DNA of 36,845 nucleotides from Euryarchaeota archaeon ADurb.BinA087 (lineage in GTDB: Archaea > Halobacteriota > Methanomicrobia > Methanomicrobiales > Methanospirillaceae). The notes under the pieces are model-generated. The model saw only the letters and a list, made by a program, of their open reading frames with translations, was not told the origin of the DNA and ran no database searches. Below, in pieces: positions 1-7,100 of the stretch. The stretch spans positions 1 through 36,845 of the forward strand of contig MVZQ01000006.1 of assembly GCA_002068435.1 (NCBI GenBank), given 5' to 3'. The first letter of the stretch is position 1. Every line of letters starts with the position of its first letter. A program made the translations under genes and the position numbers.

Positions 1-16
1 TCTTTTCTCCCCCACC

Positions 17-24
17 TTTATATC
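17..24 (+). promoter_or_regulatory. TATA box of the DUF5518-like gene
   Basis: The sequence TTTATATC matches the archaeal TATA box. It lies about 36-43 bp before the ATG at 60, so transcription would start around 45-50 and leave a short leader that just includes the GGTGA ribosome site at 46-50. This is a visual match only. Confidence 0.5.
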
Positions 25-59
25 ATGGGAGCCCTATCACTGTCCAGGTGAAGACTGGT

Positions 60-404
60 ATGGCTGAAACGAAGAACAATTTCTGGATGGGTGCCATAAT
101 TGGAGCGGTCATCATCATCATCATCGACCTGATGGTTCCCTTCCTTGGTCCCCTTCTTGGTGGATTCGTTGCCGGATTTATAGCAAAGGGGGGTACCCTG
201 AATGGCGGAAAAGCAGGCTTTGTCGCAGGGATACTTGCTACGATAGTGATCGGTCTTGTCATTATCGCAGGAATGCTCTCTCCTCCCATCGCTGCATACC
301 TTCCTCAGATGAGCACCGGTTATTTCCTCTTAATCACCATCACTCTCTATCTGGCACTCTTCGGGCTTATTGGCGGTCTTATTGCAGGAGCTCTCAGAAA
401 ATAG
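60..404 (+). CDS. Small multi-spanning membrane protein, DUF5518-like
   Basis: A 114-residue, very hydrophobic protein with three to four membrane segments: an Ile-rich run near residues 8-22, a Gly-rich pair near 26-42, then segments near 55-78 and 88-110. Glycine-rich helices (GPLLGGFVAGFIAKGG, later GLIGGLIAGALRK) resemble the DUF5518 family of archaeal membrane proteins, whose function is unknown. The ATG at 60 is preferred over the in-frame GTG at 48, because GGTGA at 46-50 is well placed as its ribosome site and the GTG would lie inside that site. It is a single gene facing a convergent YkgJ gene. No catalytic residues are seen, so a structural or permeability role cannot be told apart from others. 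Confidence 0.8.
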   Translation: MAETKNNFWMGAIIGAVIIIIIDLMVPFLGPLLGGFVAGFIAKGGTLNGGKAGFVAGILATIVIGLVIIAGMLSPPIAAYLPQMSTGYFLLITITLYLALFGLIGGLIAGALRK

Positions 405-419
405 GGTGCTCTATTTTTT
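398..419 (+). terminator. Weak hairpin plus T-run after the DUF5518-like gene
   Basis: AAAATAG and CTATTTT form a short AT-rich hairpin overlapping the stop codon, followed by a run of T (414-419). Archaeal termination often needs only the T-rich tract. The hairpin itself is weak. Confidence 0.4.
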
Positions 420-438
420 ATCCGCGGAGTCATTTTTC

Positions 439-846
439 TCATGGTGCTTTATCCCTGCAGGCCGGGCAGCTCCCGTAGTATTCAAGGTTCTTCCAGTTCC
501 AGGGAGTAAATTCCCGGCATACCCGTGGCTTGACATCGTGGATCCTGCACCATGATCGTCCATCGTCCGATCTCCAGAAGAACGGGCAATATCGCAGTTC
601 CTTCCCGTCAGGGTCCTGCCAGTACCGGATCCGGGCTATTTTGGGCAGGTCATCGATGGAGAGAGCCGCGCCGCTGATTTTCATTCCATCGGCCAGATAG
701 ATGGTGACATGCCGGAGAATATCCTGCCGGTCGGACTCGAGCCAGGGGACGAGGTCCTCTGCGATCCCCTTCTGTCCCCATCCCCACCGTTCGCAGCAGC
801 GCCCGCACTGGAGGCAGTCCTGTCCAGGTGTCTTCGGTGCACTCAT
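439..846 (-). CDS. YkgJ-family cysteine-cluster protein (short form)
   Basis: A 135-residue cytoplasmic protein. The N-terminal motif CLQCGRCC (about residues 16-23) followed by later cysteines (YCPFF; WCRIHDVKPRVCREF; SCPAC near the C-terminus) is the signature of the YkgJ/UPF0153 family (formerly CxxCxxCC family). These proteins are presumed to bind zinc or an iron-sulfur cluster; the reaction is unknown. The start ATG has no clear Shine-Dalgarno, and an AAGATACTAAG stretch about 25-30 bp upstream suggests a leaderless message. It is transcribed away from a second, longer YkgJ protein at 981-1730. Confidence 0.85.
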   Translation of the reverse strand: MSAPKTPGQDCLQCGRCCERWGWGQKGIAEDLVPWLESDRQDILRHVTIYLADGMKISGAALSIDDLPKIARIRYWQDPDGKELRYCPFFWRSDDGRSWCRIHDVKPRVCREFTPWNWKNLEYYGSCPACRDKAP

Positions 847-944
847 GTCCTATCAGGATTTCTTAGTATCTTTTCCGTGGATCCGAAAAACTATCGTCCT
901 TCTTTTCCCGGGACAGATTTCCGGATTCCCTCATCGGGAGAAAG

Positions 945-953
945 CATATTATC
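945..953 (+). promoter_or_regulatory. TATA-like element of the long YkgJ gene
   Basis: CATATTATC lies 28-36 bp before the ATG at 981, the spacing expected for a leaderless or nearly leaderless archaeal transcript. No ribosome site precedes that ATG, which fits. Confidence 0.35.
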
Positions 954-980
954 CCGCAGTCCCACTTCCTCTTCATCGGC

Positions 981-1730
981 ATGGTGAACTCTGCAGGCGA
1001 ATTCCCGATATCCTGCCGGATCATTGCACTCATCCAGGAGCGAAACCGTCTCTTCTCCTATCCCCTGGACCATCTCGCAGAACGAATACAGGAGACGGGT
1101 TTTTGCTGTAGCTCCTGCGGAGCGTGCTGTACACGGATCCGGAATGGCCACGTCTTCCTGCTCGACCGGGATGCCGCGGCTGCCCGGGCAATCGATCCCG
1201 CCTCACTTATTCCTGCTCCTGACCCGGAGTTCTGTGACCAGGACGGCACCTTCTATGGTTCAGGGTACTCGCTGCGGACAAGGGGGGACACAGTCGGTTC
1301 GTGCTGGTTCCTGCAGGATGGCAGGTGCCGGATCTACCCCCAACGATTCGCGGTCTGCAGAACGTACCCATACATGCTCCGGAGGATTGTTGATGAGCAG
1401 GGAACCCCCGACTGGCGTTTTATTGCGAGGTTGTCTCAGCATGGAAGCTCAGGCCACAGGATACAACCGGAAGAGTGCCGCCGTATCGCCCTGGAAACAA
1501 GGGGGTATGAGAATGCCCTGCTCACGCACGAAATCGCCTTCCTTGAATTCATGCGAGGGTATTTTTCAGAAGAGGGGCTCTTTCACGATCCTTACCAGTA
1601 TTCCCGGTCATTGAACCGGGCCGCCGCAGGAGAACCAGTGACCATCATGGTATACTATGACCAGGGCCTGGAAGAACAGCTGGTCAGGGCGGGCTGGGTG
1701 GGGAGGAGGGACTCGCTGTCATTCTGTTGA
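981..1730 (+). CDS. YkgJ-family cysteine-cluster protein (long form)
   Basis: A 249-residue protein with the CCSSCGACC motif near residues 42-50 and the second half of the YkgJ signature near residues 110-135 (SCWFLQDGRCRIYPQRFAVCRTYP). A C-terminal extension of about 110 residues without further cysteine pairs distinguishes it from the short paralogue at 439-846. The family is presumed to bind a metal or iron-sulfur cluster through these cysteines; its substrate is not known. The start at 981 could equally be the GTG at 984. The two YkgJ genes are divergent, separated by 134 bp, so a shared control region is plausible. The family call is firm; the function is open. Confidence 0.85.
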   Translation: MVNSAGEFPISCRIIALIQERNRLFSYPLDHLAERIQETGFCCSSCGACCTRIRNGHVFLLDRDAAAARAIDPASLIPAPDPEFCDQDGTFYGSGYSLRTRGDTVGSCWFLQDGRCRIYPQRFAVCRTYPYMLRRIVDEQGTPDWRFIARLSQHGSSGHRIQPEECRRIALETRGYENALLTHEIAFLEFMRGYFSEEGLFHDPYQYSRSLNRAAAGEPVTIMVYYDQGLEEQLVRAGWVGRRDSLSFC

Positions 1731-1983
1731 TCCATCGCCAATCGTAAAACGAATACCTCCCGTTCCAGCCAACCGTGACCCTGAATAGGTGTGAGAAGTT
1801 CCCGGGCGACATTGAACCTCCCCCTATGTCTTCACCATTCCGGTTGCACGGGCAATCGTCCCCTGTCTTCAGGAGCCCTCCTTGCACGTGAAGGAGTCTG
1901 TGGTATCTTCTCAATTCAAAAAATTCTTATTCGTGCAATGAATCACTCATGTACAGAAGAATCGACCGGGATGGGAACAGGAA

Positions 1984-3162
1984 ATGAAAAAGGAACGGTG
2001 CGATGAGACTCCTCCGATAAGCCGGGCTAAGAAGAAGCTGCTGCAGGAACTGGCACGCGAACATGGTACCCCGATCTTTGTCATCGACCACGAGAAGATC
2101 CGGCAGAATTACCGGGAGTTCAGGCAGTACATGCCCGACGTCCAGGTCTACTTCGCGGTCAAGGCAAATTCCACCCCGTCAATTGTGAAGACCCTCTATG
2201 ACCTGGGGGGCAGTTTCGATGTTGCTTCCCTCCCTGAGTTCATGATCGTCTACCAAAATATCAAAGGCATGCCGGAAAAGGAGCGGCTGGACTGGATCTG
2301 GGACAAGATCATCTATGCCAACACGATAAAACCGATCGAGACCCTCCAGGTCCTCGACCAGTACAAGCCCCTGGTTACGTTCGATAACCACGAGGAGTTA
2401 AAAAAGATCAGGCAGTATGCCCAGCATGCCGGTCTCGTGCTCCGGCTCCGGGTGCCAAACACCGGCTCGATGGTGGAGCTCTCCTCGAAGTTCGGGGCCG
2501 ATCCGGGCGAAGCAGTGGACCTGATCGAGGAGGCGTTCGGGATGGACCTGGTCGTTGAAGGCCTGAGCTTCCATGTCGGCAGCCAGTGCACCAATTTTGA
2601 GAATTACATGCAGGCGCTCCAGTTGTCAGCCAATATCATCGATGAAGCCGAGTCCCGGCTGGACCGGAAGATACGGATCCTTGATATCGGGGGAGGGTTC
2701 CCGGTGAAGTATCACCCGGGGGTCAAATCCCTGAGGACGTTGGCAAAGAAACTGAATGCCGAGATCAAACGACTGTTCCCCTCCGATATGCAGATCCTCG
2801 CGGAACCGGGGCGATTCCTTGTTGCCAATGCCTGCACGTTGGTGGCAAAAGTGGTGGGAAAGACAATCCGGGATGGAAAGCCGTGCTATTACATCAATGA
2901 CGGGGTGTACCATACCTATTCCGGGCAGATCTTTGATCACTGCACCTACCCGGTCCTCTCCTTCAAGCCCGGTGAACGGCGGCTCTCCGCGGTCTTCGGA
3001 CCGACCTGTGATTCGTTTGATACGATCACCCTCTCAGCCGAGCTCCCGGAACTCGAGATTGGTGACCTGGTCTTTTCGGAGAACATCGGAGCATATTCGA
3101 TTGCATCATCCACCTTCTTCAACGGGTTTCCTCCGGCAAAGGTGGTAAATATCAACCAGTGA
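1984..3162 (+). CDS. Fold-III PLP-dependent amino-acid decarboxylase (ornithine/lysine decarboxylase type)
   Basis: A 392-residue enzyme of the alanine-racemase-fold decarboxylases. Visible hallmarks are the PLP lysine K60 in YFAVKAN, HVGSQ at 197-201, the phosphate-binding DIGGGFP at 234-240, EPGR at 274-277 and GPTCDSFD at 339-346, where C342 and D343 correspond to the Cys-Asp of eukaryotic ornithine decarboxylase. GPTCD favours an ornithine or lysine decarboxylase; carboxynorspermidine decarboxylase usually differs here, and diaminopimelate decarboxylase normally has EC/ES. A stretch at about 92-108 looks like an insertion before the YANTIKP strand. The product would be putrescine or cadaverine in polyamine synthesis. 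The start ATG follows GGGAACAGGAA. Substrate is inferred from motifs only. Confidence 0.85.
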   Translation: MKKERCDETPPISRAKKKLLQELAREHGTPIFVIDHEKIRQNYREFRQYMPDVQVYFAVKANSTPSIVKTLYDLGGSFDVASLPEFMIVYQNIKGMPEKERLDWIWDKIIYANTIKPIETLQVLDQYKPLVTFDNHEELKKIRQYAQHAGLVLRLRVPNTGSMVELSSKFGADPGEAVDLIEEAFGMDLVVEGLSFHVGSQCTNFENYMQALQLSANIIDEAESRLDRKIRILDIGGGFPVKYHPGVKSLRTLAKKLNAEIKRLFPSDMQILAEPGRFLVANACTLVAKVVGKTIRDGKPCYYINDGVYHTYSGQIFDHCTYPVLSFKPGERRLSAVFGPTCDSFDTITLSAELPELEIGDLVFSENIGAYSIASSTFFNGFPPAKVVNINQ

Positions 3163-3189
3163 TCCAGATCCCCCCATTTTTGCCTGAGA

Positions 3190-3237
3190 TGTGGAACGAG
3201 AAGGAAGCTACTCCCTCCCTCATTCCACAGTTTTATT
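3190..3237 (+). terminator. Hairpin followed by T-run between decarboxylase and aldo/keto reductase
   Basis: TGTGGAA at 3190-3196 pairs with TTCCACA at 3223-3229. The stem continues inward through G-T wobbles (CGAGAAGGAAG against CTCCCTCCCTCA), giving an imperfect stem of up to about 17 bp, directly followed by TTTTATT. It looks like an intrinsic terminator for the decarboxylase. The T-rich end lies about 30 bp before the next ATG, so it could also serve as that gene's TATA element. Confidence 0.5.
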
Positions 3238-3262
3238 GACCTGCAATCCAGAAGGGGATCTC

Positions 3263-4108
3263 ATGGTCGCGGGCAACAGGTTCCGGAAGCTGTTCGGAGT
3301 GTTCTCCAGGACAGGCCTCGGAGGTGAAGGGATTCTCCGGACGGAAGGGAGAGGCAGGGAAGCACATCAGATGCTCACCGGAGCATACGAGGCAGGGATC
3401 CGCTATTATGACTCTGCCCCCGCATATGCGGGCAGCGAACGATACCTCGGCCGGTTCTGGCAGGAGCACCCGGGCTGGGCAAAAGAGGCGTTCCAGACCA
3501 GCAAATCGGCTGAGAGGGATGCACAAGGTGCTTTGGCTGATCTGGCACGGAGCCTCTCCACCCTCGGGCGGGACCAGCTTGGCCTCTGGCAGATCCATGA
3601 TCTGAGGGATGCTGTGGACATCAGGAGGCTTGAGGCGAAGGGAGGTGCCCTCCAGGCATTCTACAGTGCCCGCACTACCGGAACCGTGCGGGCGATTGGT
3701 GTCACCGGGCATCATGACCCGGCGGTTCTCCTCCATGCGGTCAGCTCATGGGACGTGGATTCGGTCCTCCTCCCGGTGAGCCCGATCGAGACTGCCCTTT
3801 CGGGATTCTCTGACCTGGTGATCCCTGCAGCCAGGGAGCGGGGAATCGGGGTGATCGGGATGAAGGTGTTCGGGGGTGGGAGTTATCTCTCCCCGGAATC
3901 GGGCCTCCTCCCCGAACATTTTCTCCGGTATGCGCTCTCCCAGGATGTCGACATGGTGATCGCAGGATGTTCCAACCAAAACGAGGCCCGCCTCCTTGCC
4001 CGGGTGGGGAACGAATTCTCTCCGATGGATGAGGAGGAGCAGTCCCGGCTGGTCGGATTGTTCCGCCCGTATGCCCGGCTCCTGGCCTTTTACCGGGGAG
4101 TCATTTAA
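3263..4108 (+). CDS. Aldo/keto reductase family oxidoreductase
   Basis: A 281-residue NADPH-dependent (beta/alpha)8-barrel oxidoreductase. The catalytic tetrad is visible: D50 and Y55 in YYDSAPAYAGSE, K81 in QTSKS and H112 in LWQIHDL. The C-terminal part (VIAGCSNQNEARLL) matches the cofactor-binding end of the family. The ATG at 3263 is chosen because AGAAGGGGAT lies just upstream and because the family motif GLGGEGI then sits near residue 20; the reading frame is open further upstream but without family similarity. It shares orientation with the decarboxylase, but a hairpin and T-run lie between them, so separate transcription is likely. The substrate (aldehyde or ketone) cannot be told from sequence. 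Confidence 0.85.
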   Translation: MVAGNRFRKLFGVFSRTGLGGEGILRTEGRGREAHQMLTGAYEAGIRYYDSAPAYAGSERYLGRFWQEHPGWAKEAFQTSKSAERDAQGALADLARSLSTLGRDQLGLWQIHDLRDAVDIRRLEAKGGALQAFYSARTTGTVRAIGVTGHHDPAVLLHAVSSWDVDSVLLPVSPIETALSGFSDLVIPAARERGIGVIGMKVFGGGSYLSPESGLLPEHFLRYALSQDVDMVIAGCSNQNEARLLARVGNEFSPMDEEEQSRLVGLFRPYARLLAFYRGVI

Positions 4109-4217
4109 CTCTGCTCCGCATCAGAGAATTTTCCTGCAACGGATCCCGCCAGGTGCCCTGAAAGGCGAGTGGCCCGGCCCGCTTTTCAAAGGATCTGAAG
4201 CAGGGTACTGGGCGGAT

Positions 4218-4991
4218 TTACAGCTTTCTCTGGAAGAAGCTGATCATCTGGGTGTATGCATCGGTCGCCGCATCATCGGTTGCAAGCGATTCATTGGCGA
4301 TCATGAATCCGTGGGGTTTCCCCTGGTATACTTTCAGTTCGTAGTAGGTTCCTGCATCGTCAAGTTCTTTCGTGTAGTTGTATATTCCGTCTATCGGGCT
4401 TGGGGCGTCCCCGGATCCATGGAGTATAAGGATCGGGTCAGCGAGCGATCCAATCTGCTCTGCCGGGGTCGTGTCATTGGTATATCCGCGTGAGTAAGGG
4501 AATCCGTAGAATGCAACCCCCGCCTTCAGGTCCTGCACCTGGGGGAGGAAGAGCATCGTGTACCTCCCGCCGGCGCAAAAACCGGTCAGGCCGATTCTTG
4601 CAGGATCGACCTCCTGCCGGGTTTCGAGCAATGCGACCGAGGAGCGTACAATTGCCTCGACCTCAGGGTCGCCAGCCTGTTGTCCGTACGTCTGCCATTC
4701 GGGAGCGATTACCACATATCCGTCTCCTGCCATCCGTTCGATCATGTCCTTGTAGCCCTGTTCGAGCCCGTTGAACGAATGCAGGAGCACGATCCCCGGG
4801 TGCTTTCCCACCGTGGAAGGGACGGCCAGATAAGCCGGGTAGTCTTTTCCGCCAGCAGAAATGGTGATCATCGAGCCGGTCACCGGACCGGTCGGGGTCT
4901 GGTTCCCCTGGCTCCCGGTTATGCAACCCGCACTGAACAGGACGAGGATGAGGAAGCTGCAGATGATGAGGGAAGGTATGAATTGTTTCAT
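4218..4991 (-). CDS. Dienelactone-hydrolase-family lipoprotein
   Basis: A 257-residue alpha/beta-hydrolase. The N-terminus carries a signal peptide ending in a lipobox-like LFSAGC with C23, so the mature enzyme is probably lipid-anchored outside the membrane. The catalytic triad of dienelactone hydrolases is seen: C139 in GFCAGG (Cys nucleophile instead of Ser), D195 in HGSGDAP and H227 in KPHGF. Family members hydrolyse cyclic or simple esters; the natural substrate here is unknown. It is convergent with the aldo/keto reductase gene and has its own promoter region at 5044-5070. No strong ribosome site is seen before the ATG. Confidence 0.85.
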   Translation of the reverse strand: MKQFIPSLIICSFLILVLFSAGCITGSQGNQTPTGPVTGSMITISAGGKDYPAYLAVPSTVGKHPGIVLLHSFNGLEQGYKDMIERMAGDGYVVIAPEWQTYGQQAGDPEVEAIVRSSVALLETRQEVDPARIGLTGFCAGGRYTMLFLPQVQDLKAGVAFYGFPYSRGYTNDTTPAEQIGSLADPILILHGSGDAPSPIDGIYNYTKELDDAGTYYELKVYQGKPHGFMIANESLATDDAATDAYTQMISFFQRKL

Positions 4992-5364
4992 GGTCTCTCA
5001 CGCGTGACGAGTAACCATTCCGGACGTAAAAAGGATTTCCGGATGTTTCACATTTTATAACATTGTTTCACCGGTTCTCTGGAAGGAAAACTGGCAGAGG
5101 CCCGGGGATAGCCCGGGTGCGACTTCCCCTCTTTGCCACAATCCTGCCTACCCTGGATCAACCGATTGGGCGCTGGAATCAGATCCCAATCAGAAGGGTG
5201 GTATTCAATCCTGGAAATAAGGGGTGTTTTCAGACAGATTATCGATATCCGGCGCAGATACTGAAATAGCAGATGAGCGAAGGTTCATGGGAGGAAGATG
5301 ATGGATCATGATACGGGTTCTGATCCCACGTTCTGATTCCGGTCCCGCTTCACATCTCCCCGGA
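4992..5364. other. Intergenic region, promoter of the hydrolase lipoprotein; no gene seen
   Basis: The region lies between the start of the hydrolase gene and the end of msrA, both on the minus strand. It holds the TATA box and TGTTTCA repeats described at 5044-5070. Short reading frames in it have no protein-like composition or ribosome site. I see nothing else there. Confidence 0.6.
5044..5070 (-). promoter_or_regulatory. TATA box flanked by two TGAAACA boxes
   Basis: On the minus strand TTATAAAATG (5051-5060) resembles an archaeal TATA box about 60 bp upstream of the hydrolase ATG. Two identical heptamers TGAAACA (plus-strand TGTTTCA at 5044-5050 and 5064-5070) flank it, 20 bp apart, close to two helical turns. 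This placement suits an operator that controls access of TBP/TFB. The regulator is unknown. Confidence 0.45.
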
Positions 5365-5841
5365 TTATTCCCAGCTGGTTTGAGTGGTGCTGTATCCCCT
5401 GGCGCACTTCTCATAGTACTGCTGGTGGCACTCCTCGGCAGGCCAGAACACTCCCGCAGGCAGGATATCGAGGGGCACCGGCTCTCCTCTTGATGTGCTG
5501 ACGCTCCTGTTGAAGGATTCAGCCAGTGCTCTTTGTTCCGGTGAGTGATAAAAAATGACAGGCCGTGGCGTCCCCTTCTCCTGTGAGACCGGAACAAGAT
5601 TCCAGAATACATCCAGGAGGTCGGCATAGGATATCCGTGCCGGATTGAAGATCACCTGGACGGCCTCGACATGCCCCGTGTTCCCGGAAGAGACCTGTTC
5701 ATAGGTGGGATCGGGAACATCTCCCCCGGTATACCCTACCCTGGTGGCAATAACGCTCTCCCTTCTCCGGAACTCTGCCTCGAGATCCCAGAAACACCCG
5801 GCGGCAAACGTTGCCACCTCGCCATGCAGGCTGTCTTCCAT
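5365..5841 (-). CDS. msrA: Peptide methionine sulfoxide reductase MsrA
   Basis: A 158-residue cytoplasmic enzyme that reduces the S-epimer of methionine sulfoxide in proteins and thus repairs oxidative damage. The nucleophile is C16 in AAGCFWDLEAEF. Other family motifs are VGYTGG, the stretch NTGHVEAVQV and the C-terminal WPAEECHQQYYEKC with candidate resolving cysteines. Length is normal for a single-domain MsrA without a fused MsrB. It is divergent from the HDAC-like gene (142 bp apart) and lies in the same orientation as the hydrolase, but 373 bp away, so it is probably its own unit. It fits the other oxidative-stress genes near 28.6-30.0 kb. Confidence 0.93.
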   Translation of the reverse strand: MEDSLHGEVATFAAGCFWDLEAEFRRRESVIATRVGYTGGDVPDPTYEQVSSGNTGHVEAVQVIFNPARISYADLLDVFWNLVPVSQEKGTPRPVIFYHSPEQRALAESFNRSVSTSRGEPVPLDILPAGVFWPAEECHQQYYEKCARGYSTTQTSWE

Positions 5842-5950
5842 GATTGCATATGTGGCACCGGAAAAGATGGAGGTTCCGGTGTGGCCCTGCCGGATACAAA
5901 CCAGTCGGTCCCGCCACTCTGCGGAAGTGGCAGGAAGGGCGCCGATGTTT

Positions 5951-5958
5951 TTTATACC
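5951..5958 (+). promoter_or_regulatory. TATA box of the HDAC-like gene
   Basis: TTTATACC lies 26-33 bp before the ATG at 5984, preceded by further T residues. This spacing predicts a leaderless or near-leaderless mRNA, in agreement with the absence of a ribosome site. Confidence 0.5.
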
Positions 5959-5983
5959 ACCCCCCTGTATTTTCCTGTAGGCT

Positions 5984-6895
5984 ATGTCCCCCTGTATCCT
6001 GGTCCTGAACGACCAGTCAATCCGCCATGACCTGAAAGGTCATCCCGAGTCAGAACTGCGGATGGAGCAGATCAGATCCGTTCTCCCCGGCCGCAGGATC
6101 GTTCTTAAGGCTCCTCCTGCCTCCATGGATGATCTCCTCCGGGTGCATCTGCCGGAATACTTATCCCGGCTCGAAGACCTTTCAGGCCGGTGCCGTCCCG
6201 GGGGAGCAGCATTCCTTGATTCGGACACCTACGTCGTTTCCGGTTCCTGTGACGCGGCACGATATGCGGCCGGTGCAGCGATCGCGGCTGCGGAAGAGGC
6301 ACTCTCCGGCCGGCCGGCATTCGCTGTGGTCCGTCCTCCCGGCCACCATGCAGGCCCGGTGTACGGGATGGGATTCTGCCTCCTCAACAACGTTGCTGTT
6401 GCGGCAGCCCGGGCTCTCCTGACGATATCCCGGGTTGCCATCATCGACTGGGATGTCCACCATGGGAACGGGACCCAGGCGATCTTCTATGACTCGGAGC
6501 GGGTACTCTACTGCTCCGTGCACCGCTCACCCTTCTTTCCCGGCACCGGGAGCAGGGAAGAGACAGGAAGCGGGGAAGGGGAAGGATTCACGATAAATGT
6601 CCCGCTCCCGTCCGGGTCGGGGGGCGATGCATATCTCCGGGCTTTCCAGGAGGAGATCCTCCCTGCTGTCTGCTCGTTTGACCCTGACCTGATCCTGATC
6701 TCAGCAGGGCAGGACTCGCTTTCTGATGACCCCCTTGGCGGGATGAACCTGGGGCCCGGCGACTTTAGCAGGTTCACAGAACTGTTATGCTCTGTTGCCA
6801 GGAAACCGCCGGCACTCGTTCTCGAGGGAGGGTATGGGCCTTCCCATGGGGAGGCAATTACGGAGATCCTCCGGGTCCTGGACCGGTGGGAGTAG
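5984..6895 (+). CDS. Histone deacetylase superfamily amidohydrolase
   Basis: A 303-residue zinc amidohydrolase of the arginase-deacetylase fold. The active site is complete: general-base histidines H121/H122 in PPGHHAG, zinc ligands D157 and H159 in DWDVHHGNG, a third zinc aspartate D249 in SDDPLGGM, and the transition-state tyrosine Y284 in EGGYGPSH. Relatives remove acetyl groups from lysine side chains or from acetylpolyamines. Most methanogens of this type have histones, and the window also encodes a decarboxylase of polyamine type, so both substrates are possible. The ATG is placed by the upstream TATA box. The gene is monocistronic and convergent with the kinase genes. Confidence 0.92.
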   Translation: MSPCILVLNDQSIRHDLKGHPESELRMEQIRSVLPGRRIVLKAPPASMDDLLRVHLPEYLSRLEDLSGRCRPGGAAFLDSDTYVVSGSCDAARYAAGAAIAAAEEALSGRPAFAVVRPPGHHAGPVYGMGFCLLNNVAVAAARALLTISRVAIIDWDVHHGNGTQAIFYDSERVLYCSVHRSPFFPGTGSREETGSGEGEGFTINVPLPSGSGGDAYLRAFQEEILPAVCSFDPDLILISAGQDSLSDDPLGGMNLGPGDFSRFTELLCSVARKPPALVLEGGYGPSHGEAITEILRVLDRWE

Positions 6896-7035
6896 CGCAG
6901 CATGGATGATGAGCCATGTGGGGAGGAACAGCAAGGTTCCCCCATGAGGACGGTGTTACGGTCTCCATGACACGATTTTAGGAGAGAGGGGAATGAACCG
7001 CCACTGTCAAGGTACTCCCAGGTGATAGGGTGTTC

Positions 7036-7046
7036 AGGAAAAAATA
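7036..7046 (-). terminator. T-run downstream of the histidine-kinase genes
   Basis: On the minus strand a TTTTTT tract (plus-strand A-run 7039-7044) lies about 55 bp past the stop of the second kinase gene, typical of archaeal T-rich termination. There is no convincing hairpin. Confidence 0.35.
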
Positions 7047-7100
7047 ATACGATCTCCCATCTCCTCTTATTCGTACTGTTCGCCGGTCACCTTGCGTTCG

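Noticed and set aside
5063-5269. Short plus-strand frame in the gap before msrA
   Set aside because: It has no ribosome site, no protein-like pattern, and overlaps the minus-strand promoter elements.
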